Source of the DNA: Holophagales bacterium
GTDB lineage: Bacteria; Acidobacteriota; Thermoanaerobaculia; UBA5066
NCBI GenBank assembly: GCA_016716705.1
Contig: JADJVF010000014.1
Span: 65,559 to 129,558 of the forward strand
Length of the DNA: 64,000 bases
Reading direction: 5' to 3'
This document shows, piece by piece, positions 36,901-45,069 of this stretch (positions are counted from its first letter, which is position 1; each line of letters starts with the position of its first letter). The notes under the pieces are model-generated. The model was not told the origin of the DNA and made no database searches. It worked only from the letters and a program-made list of their open reading frames with translations. The position numbers and the translations under genes were made by a program.

Positions 36901-39495
36901 GTGAAGGAGAGCCCCATCCCGGCGACGCCGGCCGTCGCCGGTCCCGCCCTGTCCGTCGCCGTCGTTTCGCCTCGTCCCTTCCGACCGGCCGTTCTGGCGC
37001 TGGTCTGGATTCTCGCCTTTCCGGCTGCGGCCCTGGCCCAGACGGAGCCGTCCCCCGCTCCGGAGCCCACGCCTCCTCCCGCCACGCTCGACCTCAGGCC
37101 GGGCGGGCTTGCCCCGACGACATCCCCCATGGCCGGGGCCCTCCCGGCAACTCCCGTACTCAGCATGGACACGGCGGGCGCCTCCGAGCGGATCACCGAG
37201 ATCGTCGTCCGGGGCGGAAAGACCGTCACCGGCGAGACCATCGGCTTCTACCTCGGAGTGAAAGCCGGCGATCCCTACGACGCCGGGCAGCTGCGCCGGA
37301 CGTTCCAGAAGCTCTGGGATTCGGGCCTCTTCGAGGACCTCAGCATCGAGAAGGAAGCGGTCCCCGGGGGTGTCCGGCTCGTCGCGGTCGTCGTGGAGAG
37401 GCCGCGGGTTTCCGACCTGGAGTTCCGCGGCAACAAGAAGCTGACGACCTTCGCAGCTCAAGGACAAGCTGAAGGAAGGGAAGGTCGAGATCCGGGTCGG
37501 TTCGCCCGTCTCGCTCCGCGACGTCTCCAAGGGGAAGTCCGTCCTCACCGACGCCTACCGCGCCGAGGGGTTCCGCTCGGCGGTCGTCGACACGGCCATC
37601 GAGCCGATGGGAGAGAACGAACGCCGCGTCGTGTTCCTCGTCGACGAGGGAGACAAGATCAAGATCGACAATATCGATTTCACCGGCAACACCGTCTTCT
37701 CGGACCGGCGTCTCTACTACGCGATGAAGAAGACGCGCGAGTCGAACTTCTACCAGTTCTGGGACTCGAAGGACGTCTACAACCAGGCCTCCTACGAGGA
37801 AGACATCGAGCTGGTCAAGAAGGTCTACCAGAACGCGGGCTACAAGGACATCGTCGTCAAGGACCCTGTGATCGAGACCTTCGTCGCCAATCCCCAGGAG
37901 ACGCGCCCGGAGAAGATCAAGAGGCGCGCGAGGATCCAGATTCCCCTCGTCGAAGGAGAGCGGTACTACTTCGGCGACCTGAAGATCGAGGGGACGACCG
38001 TGTTTCCGCCGGAGCGGCTGCTCCGGTTCTTCCCCTGGCAGCCGGGCAAGCCCCTGAGCCGCGCCATCCTCGCGGACGGGATGAAGACGCTGGACGAGAT
38101 CTACCGGGGCCGGGGCTACATCTACGCCTTCATGAACCCCGAGTACGTCGAGCGCCCGGGCAAGGGGAACATCGTCGACGTGACGATCCGCGTGACGGAG
38201 GGCGACCAGTTCCGCGTCGGGCGGGTCGAGTTCGTCGGGAACAAGACGACGAAGGACAAGGTCCTGCGCCGGGAGCTCCAGCTCTTCGAGGGCGACGTCC
38301 TCGACATGGAGTCGTTCAAGAAGGGGCTCTTCAAGATCACCCAGCTCGGCTACTTCAAGATCGAGGAAGACCCGGAGTTCCGGGTCGACGCCGACAAGAA
38401 GGCCGTCGACGTCACGATCAAGGGGGTCGACACGAACCGGAACGAGGTCCAGTTCGGGGCCGGCTACTCCCAGCTCGACGGGATCTTCGGGCAGTTTTCG
38501 TTCTCCACGAGGAACTTCCTGGGTCGCGGCGACACGATCGGAGTCCAGTTCCAGCGGGGCGGCTACTCGAACTTCTTCGACCTGTCGTTCGTCGAACCGT
38601 GGTTCCTCGACAAGCGGATGTCGATCGGCGGCTCCATCTTCAACCGATCCCTCACGTACGCGGACGTCGACCAGGAGTCCAGGGGCTGAACGCATCCATC
38701 GGTCTCGGGTTGGGCCTCTTCGACGGCGTCTCGTTCTTCTACAGCTACACGGACACGAAAAGCCGCTACGAGGTCTTCCCCGCGCCGGCACCGCCCGGAG
38801 CCGGCATCCCTCCCCGTGCCTACGCCGACTATGTCGGCCGAACGTCAGCGGTGGCCCCGGGGTACCGGTACGACAGCCGGAACGACCCGTTCGACCCGAC
38901 CCGCGGACGGCGGTTCGGCCTGTCGATGACGGTTGCCGGCGGACCCCTCGGCGGCGACTTCTCCTACGTCAAGCCGGTTGGAAACGGGACGATCTACCGG
39001 ACCCTCAACCGCAAGTCGCACGTCGCGGTCAACGTGGAGGCGGGGATGGTCCGGCCGTACGACGGGAAGGAGATCCCGATCTTCGAGCGCTTCCGGATCG
39101 GCGGCGACCGGTCGGTCCGCGCCTTCGAGTACGGGAGCATCTACCCGCTCAACGACAACGACCAGGCGTACTTCAACGAGCAGGGAGCGCTCCTCGGAGG
39201 CGACAAGTACCTCGTCCTCAACCTGGAGGCGGTCTACTACGTCGCCGGGCCCTTGAAGTTCGTCCTCTTCTTCGACGCGGGGAACGCCTGGCTCGAAGGC
39301 CAGTCCTTCAACCCGCTGGTGATGCGTACCTCGGCGGGCGCGGAGCTCAGGATGTTCCTGCCGATCTTCCAGGCTCCGCTCCGCTTCATCTACGGCATCA
39401 ACCTGGACCCGAAGGTGATCAAGGGGCAGACCGGGGTCCCGCTGGTCATCGAAAAGAGGAGCGACTTCCAGTTCTCGATCGGCACGACCTTCTAA
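36901..39495 (+). CDS. bamA: Outer-membrane assembly factor BamA (two frame breaks)
   Basis: Omp85-family protein that inserts beta-barrels into the outer membrane. After a signal peptide (AVLALVWILAFPAAALA, cleavage before Q) and a Pro-rich stretch come five POTRA-like repeats. The first is ITEIVVRGGKTVTGETIGFY; others include DNIDFTGNTVFSDRRLYYA and GRVEFVGNKTTKDKVLRREL. The C-terminal barrel includes RFRIGGDRSVRAFEYGSIYP and ends FSIGTTF with the terminal Phe signal. The frame gains one base near 37455 and loses one near 38685 (a GGGG run), so the two cancel. The corrected product is about 864 residues. GTG 36901 follows AAGG. It heads a bamA-skp-lpxD-fabZ-lpxA block as in many Gram-negatives. 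Confidence 0.92.
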   Translation: MKESPIPATPAVAGPALSVAVVSPRPFRPAVLALVWILAFPAAALAQTEPSPAPEPTPPPATLDLRPGGLAPTTSPMAGALPATPVLSMDTAGASERITEIVVRGGKTVTGETIGFYLGVKAGDPYDAGQLRRTFQKLWDSGLFEDLSIEKEAVPGGVRLVAVVVERPRVSDLEFRGNKKLTTFAAQGQAEGREGRDPGRFARLAPRRLQGEVRPHRRLPRRGVPLGGRRHGHRADGRERTPRRVPRRRGRQDQDRQYRFHRQHRLLGPASLLRDEEDARVELLPVLGLEGRLQPGLLRGRHRAGQEGLPERGLQGHRRQGPCDRDLRRQSPGDAPGEDQEAREDPDSPRRRRAVLLRRPEDRGDDRVSAGAAAPVLPLAAGQAPEPRHPRGRDEDAGRDLPGPGLHLRLHEPRVRRAPGQGEHRRRDDPRDGGRPVPRRAGRVRREQDDEGQGPAPGAPALRGRRPRHGVVQEGALQDHPARLLQDRGRPGVPGRRRQEGRRRHDQGGRHEPERGPVRGRLLPARRDLRAVFVLHEELPGSRRHDRSPVPAGRLLELLRPVVRRTVVPRQADVDRRLHLQPIPHVRGRRPGVQGLNASIGLGLGLFDGVSFFYSYTDTKSRYEVFPAPAPPGAGIPPRAYADYVGRTSAVAPGYRYDSRNDPFDPTRGRRFGLSMTVAGGPLGGDFSYVKPVGNGTIYRTLNRKSHVAVNVEAGMVRPYDGKEIPIFERFRIGGDRSVRAFEYGSIYPLNDNDQAYFNEQGALLGGDKYLVLNLEAVYYVAGPLKFVLFFDAGNAWLEGQSFNPLVMRTSAGAELRMFLPIFQAPLRFIYGINLDPKVIKGQTGVPLVIEKRSDFQFSIGTTF

Positions 39496-39601
39496 GAGGG
39501 GGCACCCGGACCGCCGGGCTCCGACGCTCATGGGCCGGGGGCCCGGCGCCCGGACGCTTCCCCCGGGATACCCGGCACCCCCTCCTCACGGGCTCGTGCA
39601 G

Positions 39602-39635
39602 TAGAATCGCGCGCCCGCCGGAGGGTCTCCGGCGG
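39602..39635 (+). promoter_or_regulatory. skp -10 element and 5' hairpin
   Basis: TAGAAT at 39602-39607 is followed by a perfect 9-bp hairpin CCGCCGGAG-ggt-CTCCGGCGG (39615-39635), which would form the very 5' end of the skp message. It might instead be a terminator remnant after bamA, but no T-run follows. Confidence 0.45.
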
Positions 39636-39662
39636 CGCAAGACACGTAAAGGAGTCACGTAG

Positions 39663-40253
39663 ATGATCGGGAACCGGTTGATCGTCGCGGGTGCGGTCGC
39701 TGCGGCCGCTCTGCTCGCCCTGCCCGCCACAGCCCAGAAGGTGGGAGTCATCGAAGTCCAGCGGATCGTCCAGGAATCTGCGGTCGGCAAGGAAAGCCTC
39801 GCCCGGATCCAGAAGATCCAGGCCGCCAAGCAGGAAGACCTGACGAAGCGCCAGACCGACCTGCGGGACATCGAGAAGAAGATCCAGGAGCAGGGCAAGT
39901 CGCTGTCCGAAGAGGCGATGGAGAAGCTCCAGAAGGACTATCAGGCCAAGGCTCTGGACCTGAAGCGATTCCAGGACGACGCCCAGCGCGAGCTCGAGGA
40001 GCTCCAGCGCAAGGAGCTCGGCGAGCTCGAGCGCAGGGTCCTTCCCGTGATCGAGGCGGTCGCGAAGGAGCTCGGCTACGCCCTCGTCTTCAACAAGTTC
40101 CAGAGCGGCCTTCTTCACGCGGAACCGGGCGTCGACATCACCGACGCCGTGATCCAGAAGTTCAATACCGCCATCGCGGCTGCCCCGAAGACCGACGCCA
40201 AGCCGGCTCCCGCGACCGCGGCTCCGGCCGCAGCCCCGGCCCCGAAGAAATAG
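39663..40253 (+). CDS. skp: Periplasmic chaperone Skp/OmpH
   Basis: 196 residues. A signal peptide (RLIVAGAVAAAALLALP, ATAQ) is followed by the Skp opening KVGVIEVQRIVQES. Long helical tentacles rich in Glu, Gln and Lys follow (about 45-120). The family segment VAKELGYALVFNK lies just before an Ala/Pro-rich tail ending AAPAPKK. Skp holds unfolded outer-membrane proteins on their way to BamA, the gene just upstream. ATG 39663 has AAAGGAG upstream, and the gene has its own -10 and hairpin leader. lpxD follows after 7 bp. Confidence 0.92.
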   Translation: MIGNRLIVAGAVAAAALLALPATAQKVGVIEVQRIVQESAVGKESLARIQKIQAAKQEDLTKRQTDLRDIEKKIQEQGKSLSEEAMEKLQKDYQAKALDLKRFQDDAQRELEELQRKELGELERRVLPVIEAVAKELGYALVFNKFQSGLLHAEPGVDITDAVIQKFNTAIAAAPKTDAKPAPATAAPAAAPAPKK

Positions 40254-40260
40254 AGGGCGG

Positions 40261-41304
40261 ATGGCCGGTTTCCCCGCAGCGACCACCGCCGCCGTTCTGG
40301 CCGCCTCCTGCGGGGGGCGGCTCGTCGGCGACGGGGCCGCTGTCGTCGAGGGCGTGAGGTCACTCGAAAAGGCAGGGCCTCGGGACCTCTCCTTCGCCGC
40401 CGACGCCAGGGCCGAAACCCAGGCCGCCGGGTCGGCTGCCGGGGTGCTTCTCGCGAGATCCTCCGAGCCCTTTCGGGGCCGGACGGTAATAGAAGTGCCG
40501 GATCCGACTGCGGCGCTCGCCGCCGTGCTCGCCCGCGCGTTCCCGCGCCGCCTGCCGCGACCGGGGGTCCACGCGACAGCGATCGTCGATCCGGGAGCGT
40601 CCGTCGCTGCCGGAGCCGAGGTGGGACCCTACGCCGTGGTCGGCGAGGGGACGGAAGTGGAGGACGGAGCGATTCTCGAGGCGCACGTCGTCGTCGGGTG
40701 TCGATGCCGGATTGCCAGAGACGCCTGGCTTCACCCACACGTCGTCCTCTACGACGGCGTCTCGGTGGGGCCGCGCGCGGAGATTCACTCGGGGGCGGTC
40801 CTCGGGGCTGATGGCTTCGGATACGCTCCTGGCCCGGCGGGCCTCCGGAAGATCCCCCAGGTGGGGAGCGTCGAGATCGGGGCCGACGCCGAGATCGGGG
40901 CCAACACCTGCGTCGATCGGGCCACTTTCGAGGTGACCCGCGTCGGCGAGGGCACCAAGGTCGACGACCTCGTCATGATCGGCCACAACTGCGACGTCGG
41001 CCGGCACGTCGTCCTCTGCGGACAGGTCGGCCTCGCCGGGTCGACGACGGTGGGCGATCAGGCCGTTCTGGGCGGCCAGGCTGGTACGGGAGGGCACCTC
41101 CGGATCGGTGCCGGCGCGAGAGTGGGGGGGCAGACGGGCGTGAGCTCCGACGTCCCTGACGGCGCGACGAGCTTCGGCACGCCGCACATGCCTCACCGGC
41201 AGGCCCTTCGTGTGAACGCCGAGCTCAAGCGTCTTCCGGAGACGGCGCGGCTCGTCCGCGAGCTGGCGAAGGCGGCCGAGGCGGCAGCAGGGGTGAAGGG
41301 ATGA
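40261..41304 (+). CDS. lpxD: UDP-3-O-acylglucosamine N-acyltransferase
   Basis: 347 residues. The third lipid A step, adding an N-linked hydroxyacyl chain from acyl-ACP. An N-terminal uridine-binding domain (about 1-100) precedes a left-handed beta-helix of hexapeptide repeats (for example GAEVGPYAVVGEGTEVEDGA). The catalytic-His segment is LVMIGHNCDVGRHVVLCGQV. C-terminal helices end KAAEAAAGVKG. The stop overlaps the fabZ ATG (ATGA). Membership of the skp-lpxD-fabZ-lpxA block is conserved across Gram-negative bacteria. Confidence 0.94.
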   Translation: MAGFPAATTAAVLAASCGGRLVGDGAAVVEGVRSLEKAGPRDLSFAADARAETQAAGSAAGVLLARSSEPFRGRTVIEVPDPTAALAAVLARAFPRRLPRPGVHATAIVDPGASVAAGAEVGPYAVVGEGTEVEDGAILEAHVVVGCRCRIARDAWLHPHVVLYDGVSVGPRAEIHSGAVLGADGFGYAPGPAGLRKIPQVGSVEIGADAEIGANTCVDRATFEVTRVGEGTKVDDLVMIGHNCDVGRHVVLCGQVGLAGSTTVGDQAVLGGQAGTGGHLRIGAGARVGGQTGVSSDVPDGATSFGTPHMPHRQALRVNAELKRLPETARLVRELAKAAEAAAGVKG

Positions 41305-41774
41305 GCTCGGAAGCGCGCGCGACCGGACTCGGGATCCTCGACATCCTCCGGGTCCTTCCGCACAGGTACCCGTTTCTCCTCGTCGACCGGATCCTGGAGG
41401 TCGAGCCGGGGAAGAAGGTCGTCGGGCTGAAGAACGTGACGTTCAACGAGGAGTTCTTCCAGGGGCATTTCCCCGGCAACCCGGTCATGCCGGGCGTTCT
41501 GCTGATCGAGGCGATGGCCCAGGTCGGAGCCTTCATGCTGATCTCGGCCACCGATGATCCCCGCCGCAGGCAGCTCCGGCTGGCGGGCCTGGACGCAGTG
41601 AGGTTCCGCCGTCCGGTGGTCCCCGGAGACCAGATCCTCTTCACCGTCGAATTCATGGCCGCGAAGAGGTCGATCGTCAAGGTCCGCGGTGAGGCGCGTG
41701 TGGACGGGCACCTCTGCGCCGAGGCGGAGATCATGAGCCTGATCCAGGATTGCGGGCCCGAGGAGCAAGGCTGA
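41301..41774 (+). CDS. fabZ: (3R)-hydroxyacyl-ACP dehydratase
   Basis: 157 residues, hot-dog fold. The catalytic His is in VLPHRYPFLLVDRILE and the Glu in MPGVLLIEAMAQVGA; FFQGHFPGNPVMPG is the usual signature. It removes water from 3-hydroxyacyl-ACP during fatty acid elongation. It therefore competes with LpxA and LpxD for hydroxyacyl-ACP, the usual reason for sharing their operon. It overlaps lpxD by four bases and abuts lpxA with no gap. Confidence 0.95.
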   Translation: MSSEARATGLGILDILRVLPHRYPFLLVDRILEVEPGKKVVGLKNVTFNEEFFQGHFPGNPVMPGVLLIEAMAQVGAFMLISATDDPRRRQLRLAGLDAVRFRRPVVPGDQILFTVEFMAAKRSIVKVRGEARVDGHLCAEAEIMSLIQDCGPEEQG

Positions 41775-42554
41775 ATGCCGATTCACGCCACAGCGGTCGT
41801 TCACGAATCCGCGTCGGTCCATCCCGAGGCCGAGATCGGGCCGTACGCCGTCATCGGCGCGGCCGTCGTCATCGGGGCGCGCACCTGCGTGGGGGCTCAT
41901 GCCCTGGTCGACGGCCCGACCGTCCTGGGTGAGGGCAACATCGTCCACCCGCACGTCGCGCTCGGAGGTCCCCCGCAGGACCTCAAGTACGCGGGGGAGC
42001 CGACGCGGCTCGTCGTCGGCAGCCGGAACGTCTTCCGCGAGTTCATGACGGCCCACCGCGGGACGGTCACGGGGCACGCGGAGACCGTCATCGGCGACGA
42101 CAACCTCTTCATGGCCTACTCACACGTCGCCCACGACTGCGTCGTCGGGAACCGGACGGTGTTCGCGAACTCGGCGTCGCTCTCGGGGCACGTCGTCGTC
42201 GAGGACGACGTCATCCTCGGCGGGTTCGTCGCCGTGAGGCAGTTCTGCCGCGTCGGGCGTTTCGCGTACGTCGGGGGAATGACCCCGGTGAACAAGGACG
42301 TCCTGCCATTTACCTGGACGTCGAGCGACCGGGACACGAAGGCCTACAAGATCAACGGGGTAGGGCTCTCCCGAAAGGGCTACTCGGCCGAGCGCGTCTC
42401 CTCCCTGCAGAAGGCCTACCGGATCCTGCACAGGAACCGGCACGACCACGTGGCGGCGCTCGCGGCGCTCGGCGAGCTTGCCGAGTCGGCTCCGGACGTG
42501 CGCGTCCTGCTCGACTTCATCACGAGCTCGAAGGCCGGCATCCACGGGGCGTAG
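41775..42554 (+). CDS. lpxA: UDP-N-acetylglucosamine acyltransferase
   Basis: 259 residues; first committed step of lipid A synthesis. Hexapeptide-repeat beta-helix from the N-terminus (IHATAVVHESASVHPEAEIG). The active-site segment is MAYSHVAHDCVVGNRTVFAN, with the catalytic His in SHVAHDC. RLVVGSRNVFREFMTAHRGT is also typical. C-terminal helices (ERVSSLQKAYRILHRNRHD) complete the fold. It is the last gene of the bamA-lpxA block and is followed by hairpins and a G-rich stretch before the convergent EF-G paralogue gene. Confidence 0.95.
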   Translation: MPIHATAVVHESASVHPEAEIGPYAVIGAAVVIGARTCVGAHALVDGPTVLGEGNIVHPHVALGGPPQDLKYAGEPTRLVVGSRNVFREFMTAHRGTVTGHAETVIGDDNLFMAYSHVAHDCVVGNRTVFANSASLSGHVVVEDDVILGGFVAVRQFCRVGRFAYVGGMTPVNKDVLPFTWTSSDRDTKAYKINGVGLSRKGYSAERVSSLQKAYRILHRNRHDHVAALAALGELAESAPDVRVLLDFITSSKAGIHGA

Positions 42555-42560
42555 TGGACA

Positions 42561-42598
42561 GGGGGAAACCCGGACCGCCGGGGGAGGGGGTTTCCCCC
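42561..42598 (+). terminator. Possible terminator after lpxA
   Basis: GGGGGAAAC (42561-42569) is complementary to GTTTCCCCC (42590-42598), a 9-bp stem seven bases past the lpxA stop. No T-run follows, so the termination role is inferred only from position. Confidence 0.45.
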
Positions 42599-42614
42599 GC
42601 GGGGAGGCGGCTTC

Positions 42615-42639
42615 GGGGGGGGGGGGCGGGCGGGGGGGG
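42615..42639 (+). repeat. Long guanine runs (G12-C-G3-C-G8)
   Basis: Twelve consecutive G (42615-42626), then C, GGG, C and eight G (42632-42639) lie between the convergent lpxA and EF-G paralogue genes. The tract has enough G-runs to form a quadruplex and is also a likely place for length errors. Apart from hairpins on either side, nothing else is seen in this 232-bp gap. Confidence 0.6.
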
Positions 42640-42739
42640 CCCCGGGAGTCCCGCACCCCCTGGGGGGGAGGGGCGCCGCTTCGCTCGCGTGAAGCGAAGG
42701 AAACCCGGACCTGGCCGGGGATCGGAGGGGCCGAGAGAA

Positions 42740-42757
42740 GGGCCGCTTTCGCGGCCC
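42740..42757 (-). terminator. Hairpin downstream of the EF-G paralogue
   Basis: GGGCCGC-tttc-GCGGCCC lies about 30 bp beyond the stop of the leftward EF-G gene, with AAG before and CTT after the stem. It could act in either direction. No strong U-tract follows on the minus strand. Confidence 0.45.
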
Positions 42758-42786
42758 CTTCGGGTTTCCTGGAGTCAGCTGGAGGG

Positions 42787-44880
42787 CTACTCGGCCTCGG
42801 CGTCGGCCTTGTGCAGCACCTTGGCGCGCTCGGCGATGAGCTTCTCCTGGAGCGGGCGGGGCAGCTCCTCGTAGTGGGAGAGCTCCATCGTGAAGGAGCC
42901 CCGGCCCTGCGTGAGCGAGCGGAGGACGGCGGAGTAGGAGAGCATCTCGGAGAGCGGGACCTCGGCCTTGACGACCGCGTCGTCGCCGATCTGGTCCATG
43001 CCCGAGGGCCGGCCGCGGCGGCTCGTGAGGTCGCCCATCAGGTCGCCCATGTACTCCTGCGGCGCCCGGACGCCGACCTTCATGATCGGCTCGAGGATCG
43101 TCGGCTTCGCCTTCTCCATCGCGTCCTTGTACGCGAGCGAGCCGGCGATCTTGAAGGCCATCTCCGACGAGTCGACGTCGTGGTACTGGCCGTCGAAGAG
43201 CTCCACGCGGAAGTCGACCATCGGGTAGCCGGCGAGGTAGCCCTTCTTCCGGGTGTCCTGGATTCCCTTCTCGACGGCGGGGATGTAGTTCCGCGGGATC
43301 GATCCGCCGAAGATGTCGTCGACGAACTCGAAGTCGCTTCCGCGCGGGAGCGGCTTGACGCGGATCTTGCAGTCGGCGAACTGCCCGTGGCCGCCCGTCT
43401 GCTTCTTGTGGCGTCCGTGCGCCTCGGCGGGCCTGGTGATCGTCTCGCGGTAGGGGACCTTCGGGGGGTGGAGGATGACCTCGACGTTCGACTTCCGCTT
43501 CATGCGGGCGACGGCGATCTCGACGTGGAGCTGGCCGGCGCCCGAGAGGAGGAGCTCGCTCGTGTCGGCGTCGCGGTGGAACTTCAGGGACGGGTCTTCC
43601 TCGGTGAGCTTGGCCAGCGCGATGGAGATCTTGTCCTCGTCGCCCTTGGACTTCGGCTCGATGGAGAAGGAGATCGCCGGCTCCGGAATCGCGACGGCCG
43701 GGAAGCGGTACGGCTTCTCCTTGGCGGAGAGCGTGTCGCCCGTGAGGGTTTCCTTGAGCTTGGCGATGACGCCGATGTCCCCGGCCGGGACCTCGGGCAC
43801 GGTGATCATCTGTTTGCCGAGCGGCGAGAAGACCGGACCGAATCGCTCGGCGACCTCGCGATTCGCGTTCCAGTAGGTGCCGTCGGCCCTGACCGTGCCG
43901 GAGTGGACCCGGAAGAGCGTCAGGCGCCCGGTGAAGGGATCGGAGATCGTCTTGAAGACGATCGCGGCGACCGGGCCGCTCGGGTCGCACGTGAGGACGT
44001 CGGTCTTCCCGTCCCTGCCGATGGCAGCGGCGGGGAAGGAGTCGGCGCCCGGGAGGAGGTCGACGATCTCGTCGAGGATCTTCTCCACGCCCCGCTCGTG
44101 GTCGCCGGCCGCCGCGAAGAGGACCGGAACGATCTTCCGGTCCCGGATCGCGTTGCGCAGGGCCGGGAGCATCTGCTCTTCGGTCAGGTTGCCCTGGCTG
44201 AAGAAGGTCTCCATGAGGGCGTCGTCCCCCTCGGCGACCATCTCGACGAGCGCCTCGTGAAGCGTGGACGCGTCCGCGGCGAATTCCTCGGGGATCGGCC
44301 CTTCGATGGTCTTACCGGAGTCGTCGGTGAGGAAGCCTTTCATCCCGATGAGGTCGATCGCGCCGCGGAAGCCCTTCTCCTTGCCGATGGGCGCCTCGAC
44401 GCAGACGCAGGAGCGGCCGAACTTCGTCTGGAGCTGGTCCATCACGCGGCCGCCGTCGGCGTTCTCGCGGTCCATCCGGTTGACGACGATCATCTTCGGC
44501 AGACCGAACTCCTCGGCCACCTGCCACGCCTTCTCGGTCTGGACCTCGACGCCGGCGACGGCATCGACGACGATGATGGCCGCGTCGGCGGCGCGCATCG
44601 CGCAGATCATTTCCGCCGTGAAGATGCCGTAGCCGGGCGTGTCGATCAGGTTGATCTTGTGCTTCTTCCACTCGAGTGCCGCCACCGCGAGGCCGATCGA
44701 GATCTTCCGTTCGATCTCTTCGGGATCGAAATCGGTCGGCGCCGAGCCGTCGTCGACGCGACCGAAGCGGTTGACCGCGCCCGCCTCGTGAAGGAGCGCC
44801 GAGACGAGGGTCGTCTTCCCGACGCCGTTGTGGCCGGCGACGGCCACGTTCCGAATGGCGGTTGCGGGATACTGTTTCAT
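42787..44880 (-). CDS. Elongation factor G paralogue (EF-G2-like translational GTPase)
   Basis: 697 residues with all five EF-G domains. The G1 motif is AGHNGVGKTT instead of the canonical AHIDAGKTT. G3 is DTPGYG instead of DTPGH, and G4 is NRMD instead of NKMD. These features place it with EF-G-like paralogues rather than the main translocase. Domain IV is recognisable (ADCKIRVKPLPRGSDFEF, then GSIPRNYIPAVEKG), as is domain V (YMGDLMGDLTSRRGRPSGM). Reported paralogue roles include ribosome recycling and quality control; the role here is unknown. No S12, S7 or tuf genes are adjacent. ATG 44880 follows AAGGGGGAAG, and a perfect TATAAT lies about 40 nt upstream. Confidence 0.85.
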   Translation of the reverse strand: MKQYPATAIRNVAVAGHNGVGKTTLVSALLHEAGAVNRFGRVDDGSAPTDFDPEEIERKISIGLAVAALEWKKHKINLIDTPGYGIFTAEMICAMRAADAAIIVVDAVAGVEVQTEKAWQVAEEFGLPKMIVVNRMDRENADGGRVMDQLQTKFGRSCVCVEAPIGKEKGFRGAIDLIGMKGFLTDDSGKTIEGPIPEEFAADASTLHEALVEMVAEGDDALMETFFSQGNLTEEQMLPALRNAIRDRKIVPVLFAAAGDHERGVEKILDEIVDLLPGADSFPAAAIGRDGKTDVLTCDPSGPVAAIVFKTISDPFTGRLTLFRVHSGTVRADGTYWNANREVAERFGPVFSPLGKQMITVPEVPAGDIGVIAKLKETLTGDTLSAKEKPYRFPAVAIPEPAISFSIEPKSKGDEDKISIALAKLTEEDPSLKFHRDADTSELLLSGAGQLHVEIAVARMKRKSNVEVILHPPKVPYRETITRPAEAHGRHKKQTGGHGQFADCKIRVKPLPRGSDFEFVDDIFGGSIPRNYIPAVEKGIQDTRKKGYLAGYPMVDFRVELFDGQYHDVDSSEMAFKIAGSLAYKDAMEKAKPTILEPIMKVGVRAPQEYMGDLMGDLTSRRGRPSGMDQIGDDAVVKAEVPLSEMLSYSAVLRSLTQGRGSFTMELSHYEELPRPLQEKLIAERAKVLHKADAEAE

Positions 44881-44918
44881 GCTTCTTCCCCCTTGGCCAG
44901 GTGTCTCAAAAGGCCTGC

Positions 44919-44924
44919 ATTATA
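44919..44924 (-). promoter_or_regulatory. -10 element (TATAAT) of the EF-G paralogue
   Basis: Perfect TATAAT on the minus strand, giving a leader of about 31 nt that contains the ribosome site. Only a weak TTCGGG stands at -35. This is one of the clearly leadered genes of the window. Confidence 0.6.
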
Positions 44925-45009
44925 GGGATCGAAGGCGCTTCCCCGAAGCGAAGTCTCGCTTACGGATGCACGGACCTTCGGGACGGCGCCGAGCTTCGGG
45001 AGGGGCGCG

Positions 45010-45039
45010 TTGACACCCTCTTTCGCGGAGCCCTAAACT
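45010..45039 (+). promoter_or_regulatory. Sigma-70-type promoter of the kinase gene
   Basis: TTGACA (45010-45015), an 18-nt spacer and TAAACT (45034-45039). Transcription would begin near 45046, upstream of both candidate kinase starts (TTG 45070 and CTG 45097). Confidence 0.7.
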
Positions 45040-45069
45040 GCGCGATACCGGGAACACCCCGGCATCTCA

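Noticed and set aside
42478..44925. Long plus-strand frame opposite the EF-G paralogue
   Set aside because: Antisense shadow; no start signal, no motif, and it reads through the G-run spacer.
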